Positions 11,699 through 26,200 of a stretch of 64,000 nucleotides of DNA are shown in pieces. Source of the stretch: Dallia pectoralis (lineage: Eukaryota; Chordata; Actinopteri; Esociformes; Umbridae); assembly GCA_029465975.1 (NCBI GenBank), contig CM055728.1, forward strand, positions 7,667,689-7,731,688, given 5' to 3'. The notes under the pieces were generated by a model. It was given only the letters and a program-made list of their open reading frames with translations, was not told the origin of the DNA and made no database searches. How positions within the stretch are numbered: the stretch's first letter is position 1; each line of letters begins with the position of its first letter. The position numbers and the translations under genes are program-made.

Positions 11699-14600
11699 CT
11701 GGTAGGGGGTGGTGGGGAGAAGGAAGACCATAAGAAACGTGTCGATATTGGTGAAACCAGTTAAGAGGATGGAAGAGCGTTGTGGGGTCTTTACCTTTCT
11801 CAGAGAGCGAACGGGAAGTGCCGGAGGCGGGTCACTGTTCTGGTGGTGGAACGCATCGAAGTGCATCAGGAAGTGACCTAATGAGGTAAAAACATCAATA
11901 GATGAGGTAAGAACCTTCCGGTGACTATAACCTCGGATTTCGAACGAGGATAATATGGGATTTGCATCGTCGCAAACACAACGTGGATGTAGACATCAAC
12001 CACGCCTGTAAATACAGAACCGCATATCCGAACAACACTGACTCAGGTGTTACACCTCCAGTTGATTGTACTCGTTAGTTCAGGAGCATTTACCGGTACC
12101 TATGATGAATTAGATGTATGTAGCTCTGTCGTTACCTGGAGGAAAGGACCTGGGTGGGATGGGGGGCATACTGACGCTCCCTGGCGTTCCCTGGACATAG
12201 GGCACCGTCTCCCGGCCCTCCCCATCCAGACTCCAGCTGCTGGGAGCACTGGGGAAAACTGGGAAGGGGCACCAGAAAACCAGATTCACAACAAAAATTG
12301 CAAATTCAGAGTCGTCCAACCGAAACGGTAGTACTGTCCTACTAAACTCTCAGTGACCAGCCAGAGAAACCCAATAATAAGCAGTCTGACATCGTTCGTA
12401 GATGTGAGTGTACCTTTCTCCGGCAAGCCCATGTGAGGGTCAGCGCACGGCTTGCAGGAGCTCACTTGTTGGAGTAAGGCACGCTGCAGATGGTTGCTCT
12501 GCAGAGACGGCAGATAAAGTGTCAAGAACAAGAACCAACAGCCAAATTGAATCCCAGGACGGGGTAAAAAGCAAAGATTAAGCAAGGCAGTTAGCCATAA
12601 TTATACTCCCTTAGTGGGGTTGTATAAACAGATTGATTGGCTGAAACATAATCATCTTAATCCTGAACATTAAATAAAGACCAAACAACACGTTTCTGTA
12701 TTCATGACGTCTTCAGATGAATCTAAATGGCACCTGTCCATTCTCGGCCACAGTGTAGTACATGGTGTTGGCTCTCTGATAAGGCGGTAGAAGCATCATC
12801 ACCTCCCGGTTGTGTTTGACTTTATCCGGCAGGGACGGAGATCCTGAGTGAGGGAGGGGGGAGATGACGGGTAAGAAAGACACCAGTAGGGAGAACTGTG
12901 ATTGGAGTTTAAATTCTTTATGCCCAGTCATGCCCCCTCACCAACTATTTTCTTTTTAAAAAGATCAGCAAGGTGAAAAGGCAGATTGAGAAAAAATATA
13001 TATATTTTTATTAAGCTAGACTCCTTGTCCATTTCCCGTCAGCAGGCAAAGTACAAAATAGAAAAGTAAAAAAAAAAATGCTGTGTACTGTATGGTTAAA
13101 GTAGTAATCATTTCATAAAGCTAGGTGCACTAATTTATGAATATTTTTTCGATATTGAATATATTTATGAGCATATTGTAAAACTGGTACATTCTGTGAA
13201 TGGTACATTCTGTGAATGGCAGATCTGAAATCTCATAGGATGCACGTGTGAATATTCACCTCCAGAAAAGTCTATTTAGGATAGGAGAAAAAACACATTT
13301 TTTTCCAAATGTTTTTGAGAGTCTTGCACTTTCTTCAAAGAACTCACAATTTTCTCCTAAATATACATAAAGGTTCATAGTACAATTCTTTATTTCACTT
13401 ATTGTCACGCATCCTTACGGTGTAGCGAAGTTAAGAACCAAATGCAGAGCAGGTGTACCGTTTGAGGTATTTTAATATTTAAAACATACATGACAACAAA
13501 ACACTGTGACTGAAATTAAAATGCGCTGACTGTAGCGACTTACTAAACACATTCAAAAACAGCTACTTGAAGAAACACTCACCAAGCTAATGGACGTAAC
13601 GTAAAACAATGCAAAGCAAAGTGACAAACTGACTAAATTGTCTAACTGATTACCAAACTAACACCGGGTGTGCTCTAATCTAAACCCCACAACTGGAACT
13701 AGCCGTGTGCACCCCCAAAAAAAAGGTTCTCACTCATGACATTGATACTATAATAGAACCATCGATTTTTTATAAAGAACCTAATATATCCCTTTCAGTA
13801 AAGAAATATCTACATTCAATATCTGGACTCATTGCTGGCCACTACAGAACAGTCTACTCTAGTGTTTTTTTTCTTGAACCATTCAATTATGGTTTCAAAG
13901 TGTGCTTGGGGTTTTTGTCCTGCTGAAAAATAACATGACCTTTGACAGAGCTTTCTGACTGGGTTTGACATTTTTGTGTTGGAGCTACCTGCATCTCACC
14001 ACAGGTGAGAATTCCAAAGTAAAGGACAATCGCCTTTTTGAAATCAAATTCTTTAAACACTCCTGAAAGGTACCAATAATATTGATCGGGCTATTTTAGG
14101 ATTTCTTTGTGGAATAAATTGAGATATAGTACAATATGATCATTGGAAATCAAAGACATACATATGCGAATACCAAAATTGGAATTTACAGTTTTGCCGA
14201 GAAGACTATGGATCATTTAAATGACATTGGAGTTTGAAAAGGCCTTTGGCCATGATACTTTATGAAAAGAAAACAGCATGAGAATGAAGAACTCACAAAT
14301 AGTATATACTTTTGTCCCAGTGAGAATCTGTAACCAACAAATGCAGGTTTATATCAATCCAGTACGATTACCTAAACTCATTGATTTATGAAAACCCTTT
14401 GATCAATGTCAGCTATTTTTGTCCACTTCTATCTGATTTGATACTGGATATCTGCTGTTTCTCATTGCAGCATAAATATGTAAATGAGATTTTTAAATCT
14501 ACATTCTAAGTTAACAAATTCTAGGAGCATATGACCTGAATAGCTTTCATGTAACGAATAGATTAGGTGAAATGCAGGAAAGCCAAATGCAGAGCTCAAT

Positions 14601-17600
14601 AATAATGTTCGATGGTTGTTTATTGCAAAACAAAACAAGTTCCACAGCGAACTTAAAAACCTAAACCACTGTAATGAAAATAAAGTTGCGTATACAACAG
14701 AGACTTACAACAAACATCAAATACACCACACTCACCAGTAATACAACGTGACTTGGCAATAATACAAAGCAAAGTGCTATATTTCCCAGGGACTATAATA
14801 GCCCAACTGGTTAGGTAATTCACCCCTGGTGTGTGTATTCAACACAAACTAGCCACCCAATTGGAACTAGCCGTGTGCACCCCGCTAAACGACCCAAAGT
14901 GAGAACAAAAAGGTTCCCGCTCGTGACATTTCATTTGTTTAGTTCCTGGATGGGGGGGGGCACTCACCTCTGGCACTAGAAGGGGCAGAGTTGATAACCT
15001 GGGAGGAGTTGGAGCGAATCGAGCTCAGACTGGAGGAAGAGGGGCTTGGCTGGAAAAAGAAGACATCATTAAATTCACAAGGCATGTGCTTATTCACACG
15101 CAGAACATGGTTGTTCTCTGTGGGTGAACGCAAATCTAGTACAAATTGCTTCTTGAATCCAAATCCCTGGTTAAGAAAAGAACAGAAATAATGCATTTAT
15201 TATGCATAGTTAGACATGCATAATGTACTTACACAGATTTGAGTATAACAAATGTATTGTAGGACATTACTCAAAAGTCTCAATGTGTGGGTGGGAATCA
15301 TCTACTTGTTTCTAATTCAAAAGAGAAAAACTGAGTTTATAGAAAATGTGTGTGCCATGTTATTTTCACTGCCTTCTTGAGTACATGTGAAAATGTGTAT
15401 ATTGTATGCATCTTTTGTGTGAGTCTGTCTGTGCGCGTTCCTTCAACCCACCTGCATGTGAGCAGTGTCCTCGGTGTGCTCTCCAATCAGACCATCTGTC
15501 ATGATAACAAGGTTTCCCCCCGCCTCACTGGAGGTGTGAGAAGAAAGGGAGGACGACGACTGGCGAATAGAACCCTGCAGGTTCATAGGGCTGAAGAGAG
15601 AGGAAGAAAGTGTGAGAAAGAAAGAAAGTAAGAAGATAAAGAAAGACAAAGAAATACTGAACAAAAGGAGAGCAAGAGGTACGGCCATATTGTAACAGGT
15701 GGTCACATTGACATTACTTTAGCACCTCCGTTCCAAGTGGATCCATGTCTGTTGTGTTACTGACCTGTGTCTGTGAATAAGACGAACACTCTCTGGGCTC
15801 ATGTGGCTGTGGGTGTTCAGAATGCCTCTGGGAGATGTCACTCCAGTACAGGCTGCTGACAACCCCTGTTGGGCCACATATAGACACTGCTCTGTATATT
15901 AACACTGGCTGAATATTAATACTGGCTGAATATTAACACTGGCTGTATATTAACACAGCTCTGAATATTAATACTGGCTGAATATTAACACTGGCTGTAT
16001 ATTAACACAGCTCTGAATATTAATACTGGCTGAATATTAATACTGGCTGTATATTAACACAGCTCTGAATATTAACACTGGCTGAATATTAACACTGGCT
16101 GAATATTAACACTGGCTGAATATTAACACTGGCTGAATCTTAATACTGGCTGAATATTAACACTGGCTGAATATTAACACTGGCTGAATATTAACACTGG
16201 CTGAATATTAACACTGGCTGAATATTAATACTGGCTGAATATTAACACTGGCTGAATATTAATACTGGCTGTATATTAACACTGACTGAATATTAATACT
16301 GGCTGTATATTAACACTGCTCTGAATATTAATACTGGCTGTATATTAACACAGCTCTGAATATTAATACTGGCTGTATATTAACACTGCTCTGAATATTA
16401 ATACTGGCTGAATATAAACACTGGCTGTATATTAACACTGGCTGAATATTAATACTGGCTGAATATTAACACTGGCTGAATATTAATACTGGCTGTATAT
16501 TAACACTGGCTGAATATTAATACTGGCTGTATATTAACACTGGCTGAATATTAATACTGGCTGTATATTAACACTGCTCTGAATATTAATACTGGCTGAA
16601 TATTAACACTGGCTGTATATTAACACACTGCTCTGAATATTAATACTGGCTGAATATTAACACTGGCTGTATATTAACACAGCTCTGAATATTAATACTG
16701 GCTGAATATTAACACTGGCTGTATATTAACACTGCTCTGAATATTAATACTGGCTGAATATTAACACTGGCTGTATATTAACACAGCTCTGAATATTAAT
16801 ACTGGCTGAATATTAACACTGGCTGTATATTAACACTGGCTGTATATTAACACAGCTCTGAATATTAATACTGGCTGTATATTAACACTGCTCTGAATAT
16901 TAATACTGGCTGAATATAAACACTGGCTGTATATTAACACTGGCTGAATATTAATACTCGCTGAATATTAACACTGGCTGAATATTAATACTGGCTGTAT
17001 ATTAACACTGGCTGAATATTAATACTGGCTGTATATTAACACTGGCTGAATATTAATACTGTCTGTATATTAACACTGCTCTGAATATTAACACTGGCTG
17101 TATATTAACACTGCTCTGAATATTAATACTGGCTGAATATTAACACTGGCGGTATATTAACACAGCTCTGAATATTAATACTGGCTGAATATTAACACTG
17201 GCTGTATATTAACACTGGCTGTATATTAACACTGCTCTGAATATTAATACTGGCTGTATATTAACACTGCTCTGAATATGAATATTGGCTGAATATTAAC
17301 ACTGGCTGTGTATTAACACTGGCTGTATATTAACACTGCTCTGAATATGAATATTGTCTGAATATTAACACTGGCTGTATATTAACACTGCTCTGATTAT
17401 TAATACTGGATGAATATTAACACTGGCTGTATATTAATACTGCTCTGAATATTAATACTGGCTGTATATTAACACTGACTGAATATTAATACTGGATGAA
17501 TATTAACACTGGCTGTATATTAACACTGCTCTGAATATTAATACTGGCTGAATATTAACACTGGCTGTGTATTAACACTGGCTTTATATTAGCACTGGAT

Positions 17601-20600
17601 TAATATTTATAGTGGATGAATATTAACACTGGCTGTATATTAACACTGGCTGTGTATTAACACTGCTCTGAATATTAATACTGGATGAATATTAACACTG
17701 GCTGAATATTAATACTGCCTGTATATTAACACTGGCTGAATATTAATACTGGCTGAATATTAACACTGGCTGAATATTAATACTGTCTGTATATTAACAC
17801 TGGCTGTATATTAACACTGCTCTGAATATTAATACTGGCTGAATATTAACACTGGCTGTATATTAACACAGCTCTGAATATTAATACTGGCTGAATATTA
17901 ACACTGGCTGTATATTAACACTGGCTGTATATTAACACTGCTCTGAATATTAATACTGGCTGTATATTAACACTGCTCTGAATATGAATATTGGCTGAAT
18001 ATTAACACTGGCTGTGTATTAACACTGGCTGTATATTAACATTGCTCTGAATATGAATATTGTCTGAATATTAACACTGGCTGTATATTAACACTGCTCT
18101 GATTATTAATACTGGATGAATATTAACACTGGCTGTATATTAACACTGCTCTGAATATTAATACTGGCTGTATATTAACACTGCTCTGAATATTAATACT
18201 GGATGAATATTAACACTGGCTGTATATTAACACTGCTCTGAATATTAATACTGGCTGAATATTAACACTGGCTGTGTATTAACACTGGCTATATATTAGC
18301 ACTGGATGAATATTTATAGTGGATGAATATTAACACTGGCTGTATATTAACACTGGCTGTGTATTAACACTGCTCTGAATATTAATACTGGATGAATATT
18401 AAATCTGGCTGAATATTATTACTGGCTGAATATCAACACTGGCTGTGTATTAGCACTGGCTATGTATTAACACTGGCTGTATATTTATACTGGATGAATA
18501 TTAACACTGGCTGTATATTAACACTGGCTGTGTATTAACACTGGCTCTATATTAACACTGCTCAGAATATTAATACTGGCTGAATATTAACACTGCCTGT
18601 ATATTAACACTGCTCTGAATATTAATACTGGTTGAATATTAACACTACTCTGAATATTAATACTGGCTGAATATTAACACCGGCTGTATATTAACACTGC
18701 TCTGAATATTAATACTGGATGAATATTAACACTGGCTGTATATTAACACTGGCTGTATATTAACACTGCTCTGAATTGTAATACTGGCTGAATATTAACA
18801 CTGGCTGCATATTAACACTGCTCTGAATATTAATACTGGTTGAATATTAACACTGCTCTGAATATTAACACTGGCTGTATATTAACACTGCTCAGAATAT
18901 TAATACTGGCTGAATATTAACACTGGCTGTATATTAACACTGCTCTGAATATTAATACTGGATGAATAATAACACTGGCTGTATATTAACACTGCTCTGA
19001 ATATTAATACTGGCTGAATATTAACACTGGCTGTATATTAACACTGCTCTGAATATTAATACTGGCTGAATATTAACACTGGCTGTGTATTAACACTGGC
19101 TGTATATTAACACTGGATGAATATTTATACTGGATTAATATTAACACTGGCTGTGTATTAACATTGGCTGAATATTAATACTGGATGAATATTAACACTG
19201 GCTGTATATTAACACTGGCTGTATATTAACACTGGCTGAATATTAACACAGGCTGTGTATAAACACTGGATGAATATTAATACTGGATGAATATTAACAC
19301 TGGCTGTGTATTTACACTGGATGAATATTAATACTGGGTGAATATTAACACTGGCTGTGTATTAACACTGGCTGTGTATTAACACCGGCTGAGTAATAAC
19401 ACTGTCTAAATATTAACACTGACTGTATATTAACACTGGCTCAATAGCAACACTGGCAAGACATTAACACTGTCTGACTACTAACACACACATTTTCATC
19501 ACTCTGTCAACTCAGCCACATGGCACAACATTTGGCTAACAACAGAAGAGCATGTAGATGCACTCACTTGGTGTAAGCCAGTCCTCATCATGTGGAACTG
19601 ATCTACCAGCTTTTTGTGCAGTGGACGCATTTCTGGGTGCACCAACTTTTCGTGGACAGCTAGTCCCACTCCAAGGATGTGAACCTGTGACAATAATGCA
19701 TTGTGTAGGTAGGAGAAAGTATCTGGTATGCACTACATATATGTACATTTAGTAGTCACTTTATCAATAATACATTGTGTTGGTAGCAGACAGCATCTGG
19801 CATGCACTACATATATGTACATTTAGTAGTCACTTTATCAATAATAGATTGTGTTGGTAGCAGACTATGGAGGATCAAGTCTGCCAGAATTAAAAATAAA
19901 TGAATAAATAAATAAATGCATCAGTTTTCTCCTATTTATTTATTTCCACAATTATTTATTTCTGTAATTATTTATTTCTGTAAGTATTTATTTCCGTTGA
20001 CATTTATTTCCGTTAATATTTATTTCCGTATATATTTATTTCTGTATTTCCTCAACATTAGGCAAATGAGGAGGGTGTCAACCATAGTACGTCACAGTGG
20101 TATCAGTAATCCTATTGGTTAATCGGTGTAGGAGTTCCAAGATCGACTTTATATGTCTAGACTGCTTTAACTACGGAAGTAATGCACAGGCTATGGCGTT
20201 TAAATTAAAAAAAATCTAAAAAATGAAAATCCATCAAACTGTATGTCCTATTTTGATGTAGTGCTAAAACATTTTAGATCACATGCGACGTGCACAATCA
20301 AATGATTTGCGCATGATTGGCCGATAAGCGAATCTATTTATATGTATCTCTCCGTCCACAGTCGGCTCACAGCTTCAGTTGTTGTGTCCTGAGTAGGACA
20401 CGCAAAGTACACCGGTTACACTGCGCAGTGTTCATATCGGACCAAAACGGGTCCAGTTTCATATAGATTGACCAAAACCACGTATTTAGGAAAAGTCATG
20501 GAAGGACAAGGCTGTAGCTTTCAACATTACATATTTATTTGAATTAATAACTGCAACGCCCGCTGGCGCGGGCTGTTGGCGCTCCTAGTTTATCAACTTT

Positions 20601-23178
20601 CGCAGTGCATTGCCGCCCCCTGCTGTCCTGAACGATTACATCTGTTTTTCGCTCTCTGAGCTTGATTGCTTTGGTTGAACGATTAAGTCCCGCCCCCTCA
20701 TTTGCCTACGGTTGTGGAAATACAGAGATAAATATATACGGAAATAAATGTAAACGGAAATAAATAGTTACAGAAATAAATAATTACAGAAATAAATGAT
20801 TGTGGAAATAAATAAATAGGAGAAAACGACGTATATTTTGATGTAAAATACTTGTACTGATGCATTTATTTATTTATTTTTAATTCTGGCAGACTTGGTC
20901 CTCCATAGCAGACAGCATCTGGTATGCACTACATATATGTACATTTAGTAGTCACTTTATCAATAATACATTGTGTTGGAAGGAGACAGCATTACACTAC
21001 ATATATGTACATTTAGTCGCCACTTCATAAGACTGTAATCACTGTTATTCAATCACAGTAATACTTTTCAGAGGGAGGTTTCACATTGAACAGCCTTTGG
21101 AGTCTCAGTTAAGCTCTGCCCATTTTTATTTGAAAATGGGAAATTTCAATTTTGGTATAGACGGTCTTGAATACCACACTACCGACATCAGATGAAATCT
21201 AAACTCTACAGACTGCAGTGTGTGTATACCGCAGGAGGTAAGCTGTTTTCAAGTAGCTGGAACCACCACAGGTGGCGCCAAACAAATAAACCACATTTAA
21301 AGTCACTTAAATCACACATCCTCTCCATTCTGTTTTGTATTCAAACAACGACTACACCTCTTGATCACCTCTGCATGTTTAATATATGGCATACAGGCGT
21401 AGCAAATCAAGTGACCGCTGTGTTTATTATTGCAGCCAATGTGGATGATGTTAGCCTTAAAATAGCATGACGCTCTCTTCTGTTGCCAGGCAGCATCAAA
21501 CATTCTGACACAGAGGGGTGCATCATGGAAAATGGATGTGTTGTCCTGTCAACAGGCATTTCAGCCCGAAGAAGTCATTAATATTACATGTGTTTTCATC
21601 TAGGAAAGGCAAAGAGGTTCCATAGGGTGGGCGAGGCCCCCTAAGGCCCGCAAAGGGCACTGGGCCTGCAGCTTATATAGAAAGCCACGGCCACAAGACT
21701 GTGGAAGCAAGACACATTTTAGTAAACAAGGCGATGTACCGAATAAACCTGCTACTGGAATAATAAAATAAACTGCAGACCTGCAGTCATTAAGCAAAAC
21801 CTTTAAATATCCTGTTGATATATGAGTTGTCTGACCTGTTCCTGCATCAAGTCTTTGAGCTGAGTGATCCTCTCCGAGTCTTCTGGGTGGCTGTTAATAT
21901 AGTCCTTATCGAAAAATGCCTACGGAAGAGGAATGTGGGATATGAATGAGATCCAATCTGCCGTAATCTGGGATGAATGACCCAACTGCCCATCTAATAA
22001 TCTCTTTGGTTAGTACCTCTTGGTATCTGGCAATGCCCCCGTTCACGGCTGCGTCTATGACCCCGTTGAGGAGCATGCTGAGGGGGTTGATGTTCCCATG
22101 GTGCTGCCTGTGCTGGTACTGGCTGATCAGAGTACGCAGCTCTTGGGTTTTATTCTCCACCACGTAGATGGCATTTTCAAGAGGGCCCACCTCCACCTGA
22201 AGAAAAATATGTTTCTAAATCCAGACAATTGCCTCTCACTGACAGAGAATAGACACACACACACACACACACACATACACAAATGATACACTCCACTGCA
22301 CCCCCTCCGGAGGGGTTGGTTGTCCAGGGCGCCACTCACCAGTTCTCTCTTTTCGACCTCGGCCCAGCGTGAGATTCCAGGAAGTGGACGAGCGAGGATC
22401 AGAGTGGTTCTCTCGATCCAAAGGCTCTGAAAACACACGAGACCCCGAATCACCTCATGCGGTAAAAACACAAGCCCGGTATCGACAGGCGGTTTCCGTT
22501 TCATTCTGAAGCCCGCTTTGTTCGGGAAACACACACACATACCCTGAACTCGTTGTCCCTGTCCTTTGGTCCCTTGTGGAAGGGCCGGTCGTAGTGAAAC
22601 CGCGTGACATTGTTGATGCGGTAGAAACTCTTTATCCTCTCTGGCACTCGCTCCAGCTGAGGCACGTCCGTGATGTCTGACACTGGGGTCACCGCGTAGA
22701 TCTGCAGGTCTATAGGGCCAGGTGATAAGGAGAACACGGCCAAATACACGGGTGGCTGACCGGACACACAACAAACAGGCACATTCATGGACGACCGTTA
22801 GGATATATTTACACACAACAAACAGGCACATTCATGGACCAGGTTTAGGATATATTTACACACAACAAACAAGCACATTCAGGGACCTGGGGCCTGTACC
22901 ATGAAGCTGGTTTTGGTGGCTAGCCAGCTATGTTTCAGTTAAGTTTCCCCCAACCCTGGGTTTTAGGTACCATGTAAGTAGCTCAGCTTCAAACGGTATT
23001 CGTTGCCATGGTATCTGACGCTGCACGGCTAACCTGCTCCGGGGCAGGTTATGTTCTGCATTCGAGATCTAAGTCAGAAGTTGGACCAATCAGCGGTGAG
23101 CAAAGACACATATAGGTGACGTAATTAATTCCTAGCTTCTGATCTCTGTTGCAATGGCTTCACATTTTACACACACAC

Positions 23179-23216
<38 letters not shown>

Positions 23217-26200
23217 TACACACATTTTCATTTCATTCATTTTCAATATGATTAGCCTAAAATCATTATTTTACATTAATCGCCTATAAAATGTATTTCT
23301 TAACTTCGGCATTAACAATCAGCAATGATCCTCCAAGATTGTTCTCTTGCTTTGGCAGCAGAAACGGTGTTACTGCGTGCTTGAAAAACATTTTTATATT
23401 TTTCATATTTCTGAAGATTAATTTCTTGCTCCTCCGCGGAAAAAATATATTGCTCTCGCCCTATTTAAATCGAACGTGATTGGTTGTTCGGTGCCAACGT
23501 TACTCTTTTATGTGCACACGCGCGCGGAGTAATCAGAGTTTAAGGATCAAAGCCTGGGTTGACAAAGTAAGTTGATGAGCTGCTTCATGGTACCAATAAA
23601 GCCTGATTGCGTCGGTTTGATTTTGTCAATTCTGAACCAATCCTGGAACCCTGAGTTTGTTCAACTACCATCATGGTACAGGCCCCAGGTTTAGGATATA
23701 TTTACACACAACAAACAGGCACATTCAGGGACCAGGTTTAGGATACATTGAGCGTCACTCTGTAGCAGAGCATCGTCTGGTTGGTTGGGGTGCTGCATGG
23801 CGATGGCCTGTGGGAATTCTCCCAGCATCCTCTGCTGAAAGTCTTCCAGTCGTTCGTAGTCATAGCCCCGGCACACAAACTCTTTATTCTGGAAATAAAC
23901 AAATAAACATGTGAAAATGTGTTTGTGAGTGAGTGTGTGTGTGTGTGTGTACGCACAAGCTTGTGTGTAAATTTATGAACGTGTATGTCTGTGGCTGTGT
24001 GAATACTCATCTCACCCGCAGGAAAAAGGGAAACTTCCTGCCGTAGAAACCCATCCTGAAGAACTCGGGTTCAATCCTCTGTTGCTCTATGATGTTGTCA
24101 TAGTACGCAGCCTCCATTTTCTAGGAGACACACAAATACTTCATTCCTCAGAAAGCATCTTGATCTCACTCAGCAGCACCTGTAACCATTTCTTGGGTCC
24201 GTCTCTCATACAGAATGGGAGGATATTTTTTCTCTTCGTCTCAGTATTGCACAAACTGGGTCATGTTTAAGGGCTTTCTTGAATCCACGGCATGTTTCCT
24301 CCCACGGCATTTCAATAGGATTGAAATCTGTCTTTCTATTAGATAATTTAATGTATCACAATTTCTACTTTATGAGTCATTCTGTTGTGGCTTAACTTGT
24401 GTGTTTTGGGATTATTATCCTGTTGTAAGATCTAACTTCGATTCAGCAGTGGCTTTTTTTACAGGTGCCTTCAAATTCTTCTCAAGAATTCTGTGGTACA
24501 CTAAGGAGTTCATGGTCGACTAAAATTGGCCAGGCACTGAGGCAGCAAAGCAAACCAAACCATTGCTTCATGCTTTACAGTTGGTATGAGGTACATCTGT
24601 TCAGAAACAGTGTTACCACACACCCATATGGTTACGATCAGACCGGATCAAGTTTCTAACCATTATGGAAGGCTGGACCCTGCCAGGTTTGTATTAGACA
24701 GACTCCCAGTATCCCAGTATCAGAACCTCCTGCAACCTTCCAACCATGATAACTGCCTACTGTCACTGGCTCCTGGTGTGCCAGATACTCCCCATATATG
24801 TATTATCTTACATTGAAGCTCAGCTGTCATTTTTCCAGTTAGGATTCCATGTAGCTCACTGGGTAAGAGCCCTGAATTTGTAACGACATGGTTGTGGGGT
24901 CCATTCCCACTATGGGGCTAGAACAAAATAATGATGAAACATGTATGCAATCACAACTGTGAGATGTGAGCTGCTGAATGACTTATATGTGTGGCCCAGT
25001 TATCCTCATCTGGTACCCATGTTCTGCTGAATGACTTATATGTGTGGCCCAGTTATCCTCATCTGGTACCCATGTTCTGCTGAATGACTTATATGTGTGG
25101 CCCAGTTATCCTCCTCTGGTACCCATGTTCTGCTGAATGACTTATATGTGTGGCCCAGTTATCCTCCTCTGGTACCCATGTTCTGTTGAATGACTTATAC
25201 GTGTGGCCCAGTTATCCTCATCTGGTACCCATGTTCTGTTGAATGACTTATACGTGTGACCCAGTTATCCTCATCTGGTACCCATGTTCTGCTGAATGAC
25301 TTATATGTGTGGCCCAGTTATCCTCATCTGGTACCCATGTTCTGCTGAATGACTTATACGTGTGGCCCAGTTATCCTCATCTGGTACCCATGTTCTGCTG
25401 AATAACTTATACGTGTGGCCCAGTTATCCTCATCTGGTACCCATGTTCTGCTGAATGACTTATACGTGTGACCCAGTTATCCTCATCTGGTACCCATGTT
25501 CTGCTGAATGACTTATATGTGTGGCCCAGTTATCCTCCTCTGGTACCCATGTTCTGCTGAAGGACTTATACGTGTGGCCCAGTTAACCTCATCTGGTACC
25601 CATGTTCTGCTGAATGACTTATATGTGTGGCCCAGTTATCCTCCTCTGGTACCCATGTTCTGCTGAAGCACAGGTTAAAGCAAGCGTTTACAATGCCTGC
25701 CGAAATACTTAAATGAAAATGTATCAACTGGAAATTCCTACGGACATCGCTAGCAGCCTTTTAGCTTGTCTTACAAACAACTCTCCCCACATTGTTAATT
25801 TCTCAATTCCAGATGTGCACACCGGCAAGTGTTGTCTACAATGCCTTACCAGATGTGCACACCGGCACGTGTTGTCTACAATGCCTTTCCAGATGTGCAC
25901 ACCGGCACGTGTTGTCTACAATGCCTTTCCAGATGTGCGCACCGGCACGTGTTGTCTACAATGCCTTTCCAGATGTGCGCACCGGCACGTGTTGTCTACA
26001 ATGCCTTTCCAGATGTGCGCACCGGCACGTGTTGTCTACAATGCCTTTCCAGATGTGCACACCGGCACGTGTTGTCTACAATGCCTTTCCTCCCATCACC
26101 TTGAAATAGAAAAGGGGGAGAGAGGACGATAGAGAGAGAGAGAGAGAGAGTGAGAGAGACTCACCCGTATCCAGCTCAAGCTCTGGTAGTCGTATAAGGT

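Larger units (their letters stand above)
22748..23746. repeat. 47-bp minisatellite, split by a transposon
   Basis: Units contain TTTAGGATATATTTACACAC and ACAAACAGGCACATTCA. Three copies lie before 22886 and one full copy plus the start of another after 23689. The last partial unit runs into the e36 splice donor. Confidence 0.85.

Noticed and set aside
11275..11764. Gly/Arg-rich + strand frames opposite the last dock3 exon
   Set aside because: They are antisense shadows of the Pro/Ser-rich dock3 tail.
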